The notes: generated from the sequence alone by a model not told the origin. Positions 1 through 9,909 are shown, numbered from the stretch's first letter. The stretch is DNA of 30,405 bases from Apostichopus californicus (GCA_020650975.1 JAIPMN010041421.1:1-30405); one strand, 5' to 3'. Made by a program: numbers and translations.

Positions 1-2
1 TT

Positions 3-480
3 TGGTATATGTGAATGCGGAATTTTATTTAGAACACAACCATTACTGATTTGTTAAGAGGGAGATCAAAATGGTGGAAAAGTGAGTGCAAAATTTTATA
101 AAATATTTAGGCCATTGGATGCTTCTTATACTTTGCAATATTAAAGCAACACACAAAATTTGGCAACTATTTGTTCTTAGTTTCTGAGCTTACAAGCTGC
201 TAACTTTTACAAATATGGCATTAGTGAATGCGAAATTTTATTAAGAACACAACTATTACTGATTTGTTAAGAGGGAGATCAAAATGGTGGAAAAGTGAGT
301 GCAAAATTTTTTTCAAAAATTTAGGCCAGTGAATGCTTGTTGCACTTTGCAATATTGGAGCAACACCCAAAATTTAGAAAGGATTTTTTTCTGATTTTCT
401 GAGCTTACAAGCTGTCAAAATTTGGTATTAGTGAATGCAATATAGTCTCAATAGTGCAATAAGTGCTATTTTGTTTGGCA
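3..480. repeat. Degenerate ~210-bp tandem repeat, about 2.2 copies
   Basis: Copies begin near 3, 216 and 423 with a TGGTAT/TGGCAT...GTGAATGC start. The first two share an AACACAAC.ATTACTGATTTG segment, a GAGGGAGATCAAAATGG segment, and later a 'CTGAGCTTACAAGCTG' segment. Spacing is 213 then 207 bases. The third copy decays after about 20 bases. The array may extend left of the window. No coding potential is seen. Confidence 0.85.
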
Positions 481-1800
481 ATGATGTCTATATAATGAAA
501 ATCTAGGCCAACAGTTCTATGAAAAGTGATGCGAGATGAATGTTGCATGGCATACAGCTCAGACAAAAAAGTATGTGTTCCTTAATCAATAATTTTGGCT
601 GTCAAATTTTCAAATGTGACATAAATCAATGTAAATTATTGTTAAGAACACCAGAGATGCAATTTCCCATGAAATGAGGTAAATTTCAAGAAAAAGTAAG
701 GGCAATATTTTTATCTTAATTTAAGCTATGGTGATTAGTTTGACACTAGTGCACATGTATAGCAAATACTGCACAGTGATGATACCTTGTTTGATGACAG
801 TATTAAAGTCTTGATAAATTGGTATGACCCAAGCTTGCTTCTATTTTCGGATGTAGGGTGGTTTATTTAGGTGCAAATTACTACTCAAAATTGCAGAAAA
901 AGAAGGGGAAAATTTGACCTAATTCTTGTGGTGCTATTTTCACATTGTCAACAGAGTAAAGACTGCAAAATTCACAAAGCCATTGAAATAATTTTTCATT
1001 ACTTCTGAGGAGAGAAAGTTGAAGTTAAGTACAGGCTTTACTTTAATAGGCATTGCATCGAGTCAGTTGGCAGTCTTATGTCAGTTCTATTCTAAGTACA
1101 GTAGTTCATTTCACTGATTGCCTGTAATTTAGTAATGCACAGTGTAATGTTGTCCTTAAAAAAAACAATAAGTAACAGATTTGGATTAATTCCTGAGAAT
1201 GCCAAGTAGGTACAATATAGCTGTACTACACTCATAATGTAGGTCATATGGCATTAAGCAGGAGAAAGGAGTGAAAACATTAACTGTTTTGAAAAATATG
1301 TCGATTTCTACTTTAAAAAAAGTCTACGAAAGTAACGTGTTACTGTGCAGTGTATAGATAGATATATAGATATTTTATTCAGCCACTGATCATAAAAATA
1401 CAATGGAAATTGGGTAAAAACAAGAGCTCAAAAATCAAAACGAGTACAAAACTAAAAACAGATTCAAAATATAAATGGATACCAGGATGAAACTATTCCT
1501 CTCAATTTTGTGACAGTAAAGATTACAGACATCACTTTGTGTAAGTAATGATACACAATATCCTGCTCAATCGTCTAAATATGTAGTACATTAATTAACT
1601 ACATAGTGAAGACCGCCATTTATTAGCTGTCACTTAGCACACAGTGTAATGTATGTAATTGCTATGCACATGGATTAAACATAATCATCGCTACCCATTG
1701 CATGAGAAAGCATTACCACATGTATGTCAACCAGTGTAAGAACAATGGTCTGTCTGTTAAAGGCCTTTTTGGTTTTGGCGATAATCGTAACCTTTGCATT
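481..1800. other. Non-coding stretch, nothing recognised
   Basis: AT-rich sequence with frequent stops in all frames. A short GATA/ATAG microsatellite-like patch lies near 1355-1375. I see no splice-bounded exon, RNA gene or TIR pair. Confidence 0.5.
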
Positions 1801-1815
1801 TATGATGGCGTATGA

Positions 1816-1860
1816 ATGTGTGTGTGTGTTCGCTTGTATGTGTGTGTGTGCGTTTGTTTT
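1816..1860. repeat. TG-rich microsatellite
   Basis: Interrupted (TG)n tracts occur at about 1819-1829 and 1840-1851, with a second run at about 2034-2050 just before the half-site array. A similar GTG-rich lead-in precedes the diverged array near 9000-9040, so TG-rich sequence may belong to the left end of this repeat family. Confidence 0.8.
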
Positions 1861-2059
1861 GCTATCTGACCGAGGACTTGAACAAAAGAATTTCAGGTCC
1901 TAGGTTGTGATTTCTAAAGAATCACCACGTCCTCGGAAGAATGCTATTGTATGGGGTATTGTTAAGGTTAGGGTACGTGGATTTGAACAATGGAAAATAC
2001 AATGGGGTCCTCGGTCTGAAAGTAATGCAAACATGCGTGTGTGTGTGTGAGTGCGTTTG

Positions 2060-3560
2060 TGACGCCCAGCTTGTAAACACGATATCTCAAGAAGGAATTG
2101 TCGGACCAATTTCATACTTAATGTGTAGAAGTACCACATTGAGTACAATAAGCCTATCTTGGAGAATCATGGGGAGACCTCATATTTGGTGTGTAGGAGT
2201 ACCACATTTAGTACAAGAAGCCTATTGTTCCTTGTCGAAGTCAAAGGTCATTTGGAGTCACCAGGGGTCAAATTGTGAAAACCTTGTAAATACAATACCT
2301 CAAAATGGGAAGCATGGGCAGACTTCATATTTAGTGTGTTGAAGTACACATTGAGTACACATAGTCTATTGCTTTTGGTGGAGGTCAAAGGTCAATTTGG
2401 GTCACCAGGGGTCAAATTGTGAAAACCTCGTAAACACGATATCTGAAATAGGGAATCATGGGGATACCTCATATTCGGTGTGTAGGAGTACCTAATACTG
2501 TAAAAGAAGCCTATTTTCGGTGGAGGGCAAAGGTCATTTGGGGTCACCAGGGGTCAAATTGTGAAAATATTGTAATCGTAATATCTCAATACTGGAAGCT
2601 TGGGCCGGCCTCTAATTTAGTGTGTAGAAATACCACATTGAGTTAAAGAAGCCTATTGTTTTTGGTTGGAGTCAAAGGTCATTTGGGGTCACCAGGGGTC
2701 AAATTGTAAAAGCTTGTAATCACGTTATCTCAAGAAGGAAAGCTTGGGAGGACCTCAAATTTAGTGTGTAGAAGTACCACATTGAGTTAAAGAAGCCTTT
2801 TGTTTTTGGTGGAGGTCAAAGGTCATTTTTGGTCACCAGGGGTGAATTGTGAAAACCTTGTAAACACGATATCTGAAGAAGGGAATCATGAGGATACCTC
2901 ATATTTGGTGTGTAGGAATACCACATACTGTAAAAGAAGCCTACTTTTGGTGGAGGGCAAATATCATTTGGGGTCACCAGGGGTCAAATTGTGAAAACAT
3001 TGTACACATAATATCTTAATACTGGAAGCTTGGGCCGACCTCTAATTTAATGTGTAAAATTACCACATTGAGTTAAAGAAGCCTATTGTTTTTGGTTGGA
3101 GTCAAAGGTCATTTGGGGTCACCAGGGGTCAAATTGTAAAAGCTTGTAAACACGATATCTCAAGAAGGAAAGCTTGGGAGGACCTCAAATTTAGTGTGTA
3201 GAAATACCACATTGAGTCAAAGAAGCCTTTTGTTTTTGGTGGAGGTCAAAGTTCATTTTGGTTCACCAGGGGTAAATTGTGAAAACCTTGTAAACACGAT
3301 ATCTGAAGAAGGGAATCATAGGGATACCTCATATTGGGTGTGTAGGAGTACCTCATACTGTAAAAGATGCCTTTTTTTGGTTGGATGCAAAGGTCATTTG
3401 GGGTCAAATTGTGAAAACATTGTAATCACAATATCTCAATACTGGAAGCTTGGGCCGACCTCTTATTTAGTGTGTAGAAATACCGCATTTAGTTAAAGAA
3501 GCCTATTGTTTTTAGTGGAGGTCAAAGGTCATTTGGGGTCATCAGAGTTTGAAACGTGAA
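2060..3560 (+). repeat. Higher-order tandem array with AGGTCA-type half-sites
   Basis: About ten units of ~144 bases. The half-site block of successive units starts at 2238, 2382, 2524, 2669, 2813, 2954, 3099, 3243, 3384 and 3519. Units alternate in three subtypes: 'GGAGGTCAAAGG' with GAATCATG; 'TGGAGGGCAAA' with CAATACTGGAAGC; and 'TTGGAGTCAAAGG' with AAAGCTTGGGAGGACC. Matching subtypes recur every 430-431 bases, giving a higher-order unit of three monomers and about two and a half copies. The best block reads half-site, 1-base spacer, half-site, 4-base spacer, GGGTCA, CCAG, GGGTCA. The 60-133-residue open frames here run through the repeat; a 430-base period is not a multiple of three, so they are not genes. 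The ninth unit lost about 10 bases of the block. Similar motifs are, from memory, common in deuterostome repeats. Confidence 0.9.
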
Positions 3561-3734
3561 ACCCTTGCAAACATGTACACCCTAACTATACATTACGTCA
3601 CATTCACAAAGAAAACTACATCATCGAAACCACAAAGCATTTTTGCATTCTGGTTAAACATGTCATCAGGCCACACCATGTACTAGTAAATTATGTCTAA
3701 CAGGATTTATAAACCCAGGAAACTTCGTTTAGAG

Positions 3735-3743
3735 TTATAGTTG
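3735..3743. repeat. Left target-site duplication TTATAGTTG
   Basis: Identical to 4396-4404 on the other side of the foldback element; no mismatch in nine bases. Confidence 0.75.
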
Positions 3744-4395
3744 CTTTCTGGTCACTTCGCCCAACAACCATTTCGCCCAACTGCCATTTCGCCCAACCAG
3801 CCTGGTCATTTCGCCCAACCAGCCTGGTCATTTCGCCCAACCTTGTTGGTCATTTCGCCCAACCATTTTTTACTCATATTTCAGTCAGAATAATATTACT
3901 TTTTCTATTTCACTAGTTCATTTTGATTTATTTTGGGTTAAATTACTTCGTGGTAGGTAAATAAAGTGAGGTCCGCTCGATACCGATCGGAGTCTGGGCA
4001 GTTATATCGGGTATAATGGGGATATGACAATACTTTAGGCGGTTACGCATACAATGGAAGTTATTTCCTTACACAAACAAAGGGGAATCGGTCTCCATAA
4101 AAACCTATCAAACCTAACCCCTAAAACACTGATCCATCCTACCGACTGTAACCACGACTTCAAGTTTCCTTATTATTCGGTTCGTATCCTGTAACGTTAA
4201 CAATCCCGAACGTTTCCTTATTGAAGTATAATATTTAATCAAGGTTGGGAATGACCAGGCTGGTTGGGCGAAATGACCAGGCTGGTTGGGCGAAATGACC
4301 AGGCTGGTTGGGCGAAATGGTAAGGTTGGGCGAAATGGCAGTTGGGCGAAATGGTTGTTGGGCGAAATGGTTGTTGGGCGAAGTGACCAGCTTCC
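3744..4395. mobile_element. Foldback / MULE-like non-autonomous DNA element
   Basis: The two ends are inverted copies of a composite repeat. The left end (about 3748-3867) is built from TTTCGCCCAACCA units with CCTGGTCA spacers; the right end (about 4246-4391) is the complement, built from TGGTTGGGCGAAATG units. The outermost parts pair as CTGGTCACTTCGCCCAAC against its complement. The 9-base word TTATAGTTG lies at 3735-3743 and again at 4396-4404, a perfect flanking duplication. A 9-base duplication with long, repetitive inverted ends is typical of Mutator-like elements and foldback relatives. The interior (about 3870-4245) has no convincing ORF, so movement would need a transposase supplied elsewhere. 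Superfamily placement is inference. Confidence 0.82.
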
Positions 4396-4404
4396 TTATA
4401 GTTG
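4396..4404. repeat. Right target-site duplication TTATAGTTG
   Basis: Partner of 3735-3743. Both copies abut the inverted ends within about five bases. Confidence 0.75.
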
Positions 4405-5338
4405 ATAAGTTCGCATAGTTTTCAATAAATAAATGTTTCACGTGCATTCTTTTTCATGAAGCTGTGTAAAGCTCATAGTGCAGTAGCTGCACATAAAATT
4501 TAGTGTATACACCAATCTTAAAAGAATTCTTGACAGTGCACATGGACTTTGATTATTCAGGCATTTAAGCAGCAGCACATGTGGTTTAGCTGTGCAACTT
4601 ACACGCATTTAACCATATCTTCCAGCCTAAAGTGCTTCTAAGTTAGTTGTGTACTCATTCTGTCCATGTCTATTGCAATATTGTAGGAATAAATAAATGA
4701 ATCTGTAATTAGAAACCCGTGTAAAATACAACACTTCGTCAATATTTGACATAGTAATTAATATGTTAACTCATGTAAAACAACACTGTTAATAACTAAG
4801 GAAAATGCAAGAGGTAAGAAGGGGGTAGGGAGAGGGTGATTTGTGTGTGTTTTAATGTTACTGACCACCTACATTGCCCAGAGTAGAAGACATTTTAAGT
4901 AGTTTATGTCCATGATCATATTCCCACTCAATCATGGGTCATAATGAAGTGTTCATTGGTTAAAGTTGGAGAATAATGTTTAGCTCAATAAACTATCATT
5001 TTAGGTTGGTGGCGCCATGAATAAATCTACAACAATCTGACTGATACAGCTTCATGTATTGAAGGATGTTCCTGTACAGCTTAAATGTCAATCCATCCAA
5101 TTGTCAGCTTTTAATACTTTAAATTTATTCTGAAATAAATATATTCCATTGTAGTTGAAGGAACTCAGATAAACCACAGTCAAATTATTAACACCTTCAT
5201 CATAATAAAATAAATCCCTTCTATGAATATGTGTTGCTGTCTCAATGCCTCAAATTTATACTTCTATTTTGTTTTATGGTCTGCTACCACCAGTATATTT
5301 ATTTGATTTAATATTTTGTTTTATCCTTTTTGTTATAG
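4405..5338. other. Non-coding stretch upstream of, or intronic to, the death-effector gene
   Basis: AT-rich with many stops. It ends in a pyrimidine-rich tract and TTGTTATAG acceptor at 5338. The first coding exon and promoter of the downstream gene were not found here; they may lie in this stretch as a short exon or left of the window. Confidence 0.5.
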
Positions 5339-5609
5339 AGTGACATCTTTACTTTTCCTAACCTCCTGATGTGCTCAGAGTCATTGATTGAGAAAAAAGA
5401 CTGTAAGAAGCTACTTGCCTACTTTGAAGTTCCAGCTAAGAAATCAAAGGGCTTTATAAAGAGTGATACACCCTTTTCATCTCTTGTGCACCATCTCATA
5501 GAGGCAGGGAAGGTTGTTTATGATGACATCAACTATTTAATGACGGCATGCTCTGACGAAGGACTGAGTAAATTGATGGTAGTATTGACCCTCTATCAAC
5601 AAGCTCAAG
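5339..5609 (+). CDS. Exon encoding a death-effector-like domain
   Basis: Acceptor TTATAG^AG at 5338 and donor CAAG^GTATGT at 5609 bound 271 bases, read in phase 0 for 90 codons plus one base. The product begins SDIFTFPNLL. Its order of features matches a death-effector domain (DED): an SESL...KKLLAYF first-helix region, a PAKKS...IKS turn, FSSLVHHLIEAGKV, then YDDINYL and a last helix ending LMVVLTLYQ. DEDs are six-helix modules that pair with other DEDs in caspase-8/FADD-type signalling. The usual charged RxDL motif appears only as DEGLSKL. The ATG at 5369 is internal to the exon, so the true start is probably in an upstream exon not identified. Other death-fold domains remain possible. Confidence 0.68.
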
Positions 5610-6352
5610 GTATGTTTATATCAGAGAGCTTAAAAGTTAAATATGCTATGAATTGGAAAACATTCACATGCATTGCCCACACAAAGAATAGATGCAATTT
5701 TAGGTAATATATCATTGTATTAACTTAACTTTATTAACACATTATTGATAGGAGAAAGACCCTCCATCAATACCATTTGATACAAATAATGTGGTAAATA
5801 AGTTGGGAAAAAATCTAATAACAGCATTGGCCTGTAAAATACTTCAAACCCAGAAAGAGAATCCAATTCAGATGTTCAGAAGCATAATTATTCCACACTA
5901 TATGTTTTATTCAATGTCAAGGTCTAACATTACAGTCAAATCTTTGAATAAGTCTGCAACTTATAATGGGATATACTTAAAAGTTTGATTTGGGATATGT
6001 TCAGACAAGATTGGTAAAATTTGGGAATTTCCTTTCCATTTGAAATTGATAATTTAATGTCTTTGATCGATTGGAGGATCATTGAAGGGACTTGACTTTG
6101 TTCAACTGCTCAGAAGCAGGGCCAAAATCAGGACCAAGGAAAGTGAAAGATTTACAGTGTTACCTCAAATAACATGCTAAAGTTAGACCAAAATGTGAGC
6201 TCACTAAATTTGGTGCAAGTTTGTCACAATATTTTCCTGGAAGTTTACCGCATACATTATTAAGATACATTGAACTGTGTTATTTACATAACTAAATCTC
6301 TTAGGTAGAAGACAATCTTTAACCATATTTGCATCTCATATGTTTGTTTCAG

Positions 6353-6744
6353 ATTCAAAGTTTTCCAAAACAGTACTAAAGGATCAACTAAAGGCATTAG
6401 AAGGCAAAAGAAAGGAACTCTATCACAAACTAACTGAATCAGAAGATGAAAAACAACAGCTCACTGGAAGACTAAATACAACAGAGGAGGAAAGACTACA
6501 ATTGAAAGATACATTGAAGGCAACAGAGGAGGAAAGACAACACTTCAAAGATGCATTGAAGGCAACAGAGGGAGAAAGACAACAGCTGACTGGAAGACTA
6601 AAGACAACAGAGGAGGAAAGACAACAATTCAAAGATGCATTGAAGACAACAGACAAAGACTTCAGACAAACATTGAATACAGCTGAGAACAAACTGAAGA
6701 CATTGAAGGATGAGAAGGAAGAATTACTTCAGCAGCAGAAAGAG
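6353..6744 (+). CDS. Exon encoding a coiled coil with 14-residue repeats
   Basis: Acceptor TTTGTTTCAG^AT at 6352 and donor AAAGAG^GTTAGA at 6744 bound 392 bases. The first two bases complete a GAT (Asp) codon with the last G of the 5339-5609 exon, so the join is in frame, and the exon ends in phase 0. The product is a strongly charged heptad coil rich in E, K, Q and R. Five consecutive 14-residue units (about two heptads, 42 bases each) follow the pattern LxxxLxxTEEERQQ. The coil probably drives self-association of the upstream DED. Internal unit duplication is visible in the DNA too. The long open frame on the opposite strand is a shadow of this low-complexity repeat. Confidence 0.82.
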
Positions 6745-7037
6745 GTTAGACTTCACATAGCATGTGATTATAGATATCTGATGACCAGGTTACCTGACTT
6801 GGGTCATGAGAAATATATTTAATATACACAAGATGACCATTCTGTTTGATCTAGTGGTGTTAACGTGAATTTGTAGTTTACCATTTGCAAATACAACATG
6901 TATTTTCAGAAATTAGGGAATGTTTATGATGTTCAACAGTAGAGGTCTAATGATAAGCATATTAACAGCTCTTTGTCTCAAGGTTTTTTGTGTGATATGT
7001 AGTTCATATGATGTACTTTGTAGTATTTACATGTTAA

Positions 7038-7076
7038 TAGAGGTCAAATGTCATTGGGGGTTAAGCAAGGTCAATC
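7038..7076 (+). repeat. Isolated fragment of the half-site repeat
   Basis: AGAGGTCAAATGTCATTGGG followed by GGTTAAGCAAGGTCAA resembles the core of the 2060-3560 array with point changes. It lies in the intron between the exons ending at 6744 and starting at 7806. Confidence 0.5.
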
Positions 7077-7805
7077 AAAGTATGTAAAGGTAAGACAATC
7101 AAGAAGTGGAAATTTGAAAAAGATCCTTCTAGGCGTGAAACTTTCACATCACAAGTACAAGATCTATACTGTATTTAAATCTTTAAGTTCTACACCTAGA
7201 ATACAGGTCTCTCTTGATTCCCACAGGTAAAAATATTTAATCCCTTTATATCAGTGACAGATCTTTCAGAGGGATGCAATGTATTGTGGAATGTTTTGTT
7301 TATATGGAAGTTCTCTACTAAACTGAAGTTATACCACATTGTCCCAAGTGTTTAAGTTAACTAGCAAAACTATGTATGTGCTATTGCACAATATGTAGTA
7401 GATTAAATCATATTATGGGACTCATTGACCATCAAAACATAAAATTAATAAAACAAATTGATATAATTGAACGTATGTCCTTCAATGTGATAGGCCTTCA
7501 TTCATTTTTCAAAGGCAGTTGTTCGGCCACCATTCCTGGAAGTTTCTTTTGGAAGTTAGGTTACTGTTCTCTGCATTAATTTACTTTGAACATGTCATTT
7601 CTCTGAGAAATGTGCAGTTACATCCTCAAGTAAAGATCTAAATATTATCAGTTCAGCCTGCCTGAAAATAAATGTGACGAAATTTGTCAACTTGGAGAAT
7701 ATGTTCCCTTTAGACATGAGATACTTCAATGCTAGTATTAATTTTAATATGTTGCAAGTAATCACTGGGAGGTGCATCCCGCTTGTCTCTTTCACTGTAT
7801 GACAG

Positions 7806-7949
7806 GAGCTGGAAGAGGCTAAATCAAGTCTGAGAGCTACAAAAGATGAACTTGTGCAGTCTCAACTGGAATATGCCAAAGAATCCATGGCCTTACAAGA
7901 GGTCTTGAAGCAGACTAGGACTAGGGAAGCCTTGAATCAGCAAGAATTG
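7806..7949 (+). CDS. Exon continuing the coiled coil
   Basis: Acceptor TGTATGACAG at 7805 and donor GAATTG^GTAATG at 7949. Exactly 48 codons, phase 0 to phase 0, in frame after the 6353-6744 exon. The product (ELEEAKSSLRATKDELVQSQ onward) is another charged helical segment with leucines in heptad spacing. A TIR element starts only about 10 bases downstream of the donor, so the splice site sits beside an insertion. Confidence 0.75.
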
Positions 7950-7959
7950 GTAATGCCCC

Positions 7960-8569
7960 TTTCATTCTTTCCCAGATCGGGTGACGGTTTGGAACGATCC
8001 ATAGCGCGTATTCAGGACGGGTTGTTACGGGTCCAGTAAGGATTACTACGGCATTGTTACGGTTTAATAAGGATTGTTACAGATAGATTCCCGGGTGTAT
8101 CCCGTATATGAACAGATAACTTTCGGGTTCCACTATGGTTTTCTACTGGCTGTTGCGTATCAATGGCGGGTTATTACCAACCCTTCACAACATGTTCCAA
8201 CCCGTAGCAAGTTGTATCAAGCCGTAGTGCATACGTACCAATACTTGGCGCGATCTGTTTGTATGTGTATGTAACAACAGATCACATGATCACGGCTTAC
8301 TAGGTCCGCTACATAGGGTTGCTTCATATCGTCTACGGGTTGTCTACGAGTTGCTACGGGTCCTCCTACAGGGTTTTTGATCCCTGGTTAGACTCGAAAG
8401 TGTTTAAACATGTTCAATACTTTTCCACGTATCTGAAGGCCGCTACGGATCGGTATGGGTGCCACAGATAGCTACGGAACATCCCGGTTCATGGCAGATC
8501 AGACCACGGATAATGTGCCGGATGTACCGATCAGCCAAGACCGGGCGGGTGATCTGGGAAAATGTGAAA
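7960..8569. mobile_element. 610-bp TIR element (MITE-like) in an intron
   Basis: The left end TTTCATTCTTTCCCAGATC pairs imperfectly with the complement of the right end GATCTGGGAAAATGTGAAA; the inner 11 bases (TTTCCCAGATC) pair perfectly. The body differs sharply from its surroundings: GC-richer, with many CTACGGGT / GTTACGG / TACGGGTTG words in both orientations, as in subterminal repeats. The two open frames inside (61 and 66 residues) are not recognisable proteins. No clear target duplication was found and the superfamily is unknown. It sits in the intron immediately after the donor at 7949. Confidence 0.65.
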
Positions 8570-8953
8570 TGTGCTGTAAAAGTATGATTAAGTTTAGTAA
8601 GTGAATTATTACTATAGAACAGTGTGTATGTGTAGCCAGTATACCACCAGTAGACAAGAAGTTTGTGTTTATGAAGTAAGCATCATATTGTGACTAAATT
8701 ATTAATGCTTTGAATTTATGATAAAATATTCCACAGTTGAAGGTATTACAAGGTGAAAACATAATCTTGAGCTTTACAGAAAATTGTTCAATGAGATAAA
8801 AAATGTTCTAAATTCATGCACCATTAGATTACATGTAGTGTGAATTATGTATGAGTACATTTATCATGCTAAAATCAGTTGTTTGTATCAGCTGAAGACA
8901 TAACAGGTGTAACTTGACAGTTGATACTGTAGATAGGAAAACAGGTTCTTTTT

Positions 8954-9583
8954 GGTTACTTGCCATAGGCAGGCAAATAACCTATGCAGTCAAGTTGGCT
9001 TGTTCGTGTACGTGGGTGCGCAAGTGTGTGCTGTGTAGATGTGACGCCCTAGCTTGTAATACAATATATCAAGATCGGTAACTTGCAGTTGTCATATTTG
9101 GCATGTGGCTTCCCCACAATTCGTAAAAAACAACCATATTGGTTTTGGTGGAGGTCAAAAAGTAATTTCGGGTCAACAGAGGGCAAAATGTGATAATCTA
9201 AAAATCTCCAGAACCTGAACATCAAAGGATTTCATTTGCATTCTAGGATAGCCTTTTGTAGTTGAGAAATTTCGTTCAAAATTTGGTGTACGTCAAGCGT
9301 TCATTTAAGGTCACCAGGGGTAAAAAATATCTTCAAAATAGGAAACTTTGTTGGTTCTATTTTGTGGCTTCCTTAAAATGAATACAAGAACCTTACTGCT
9401 TTAGTGGACGTCAAAGGTCATTTGGGGTCATAAAAGGTCATATTCTTTAAAGCCTTATAAACAAACCTTGTAAACATGATAAATCAAAATGTGTTACATG
9501 ACATAGCTCATATCTGGCATGTGTCTTCCTTATAGTGAGTACAAGAACCCTATTATTTTGGGTGGAGGTCAAGGCAAGTAGCC
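8954..9583. mobile_element. Element containing a diverged half-site array
   Basis: The interior (about 9040-9570) is a decayed form of the 2060-3560 array: GACGCCC.AGCTTGTAA, GGTTTTGGTGGAGGTCAAA at about 9140, GACGTCAAAGGTCATTTGGG at about 9409 and GGGTGGAGGTCAAGG at about 9560. The ends GGTTACTTGCC (8954-8964) and GGCAAGTAGCC (9573-9583) are inverted with one mismatch, suggesting the array travels inside a TIR-bounded element. An adjacent GCAGGCAAATAACC segment follows the left end. No target duplication was confirmed. It lies wholly within an intron. Confidence 0.55.
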
Positions 9584-9659
9584 ACTGGGAGGTGTTTCCC
9601 TCTGGTTTATAGTTTCAGTTCATCAAATAAGATATCTTTTATATGTAATTTATTTGCAG

Positions 9660-9744
9660 GCTTCATATGCATCTGTTACGGGGGAAGAAACCCTACTTGA
9701 AGAGTGTGAAACTTCAGATGTATTACAGGAATCAATTTTGGCAG
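9660..9744 (+). CDS. Short acidic exon of the death-effector / coiled-coil gene
   Basis: Acceptor TTATTTGCAG at 9659 and donor TTGGCAG^GTAGGA at 9744. It starts in phase 0, as required by the previous exon, and gives 28 codons plus one base: an acidic, Ser/Thr-rich segment (ASYASVTGEETLLEECETSD onward). The gene must continue. One possible continuation starts at 9852 after CCTGCAG, again phase-compatible, and reads 36 residues to a TGA, but it runs through a poly-G tract and is weak. A distant downstream exon is equally likely. Confidence 0.6.
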
Positions 9745-9897
9745 GTAGGATCACAATGAAAAAATAATTACTGTTGCTCAATGTAAATATCAAGCAGGCA
9801 GTACAATGTTTCCTTATATGTCTTTTTGTTGTTAAATAATCCAACCTGCAGATCTTCAAAGCTGTCAGGGGAGATGTAGGAAGAGGGACAGGGGAGT

Positions 9898-9908
9898 CGG
9901 GGGGGGGG
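9898..9908 (+). repeat. Poly-G run
   Basis: An uninterrupted run of 10-11 G follows a purine-rich stretch (AGGAAGAGGGACAGGGGAG). Possible sequencing-error site, which also affects any exon model across it. Confidence 0.8.
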
Positions 9909-9909
9909 C

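Noticed and set aside
2238..2270. Treating the half-site block as a CRISPR-like or phage operator array
   Set aside because: Eukaryotic context, repeats contiguous and diverging along full monomers, no spacers and no cas genes.
1941..3496. Four plus-strand open frames of 62-133 codons
   Set aside because: They lie in the 144-bp tandem array, share the repeat's translated words, and shift frame with each 430-base period. Not genes.
4235..4447. 70-codon minus frame with repeated 'FAQP' words
   Set aside because: Translation of the repetitive right end of the foldback element.
5791..5988. 65-codon plus frame between the first two exons
   Set aside because: No acceptor or donor in phase, AT-rich composition, and skipping it keeps the flanking exons in frame.
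6423..6692. 89-codon minus-strand frame rich in Ser/Val/Cys
   Set aside because: Antisense shadow of the 42-bp coiled-coil repeats, which are better supported by splice sites and phase on the plus strand.
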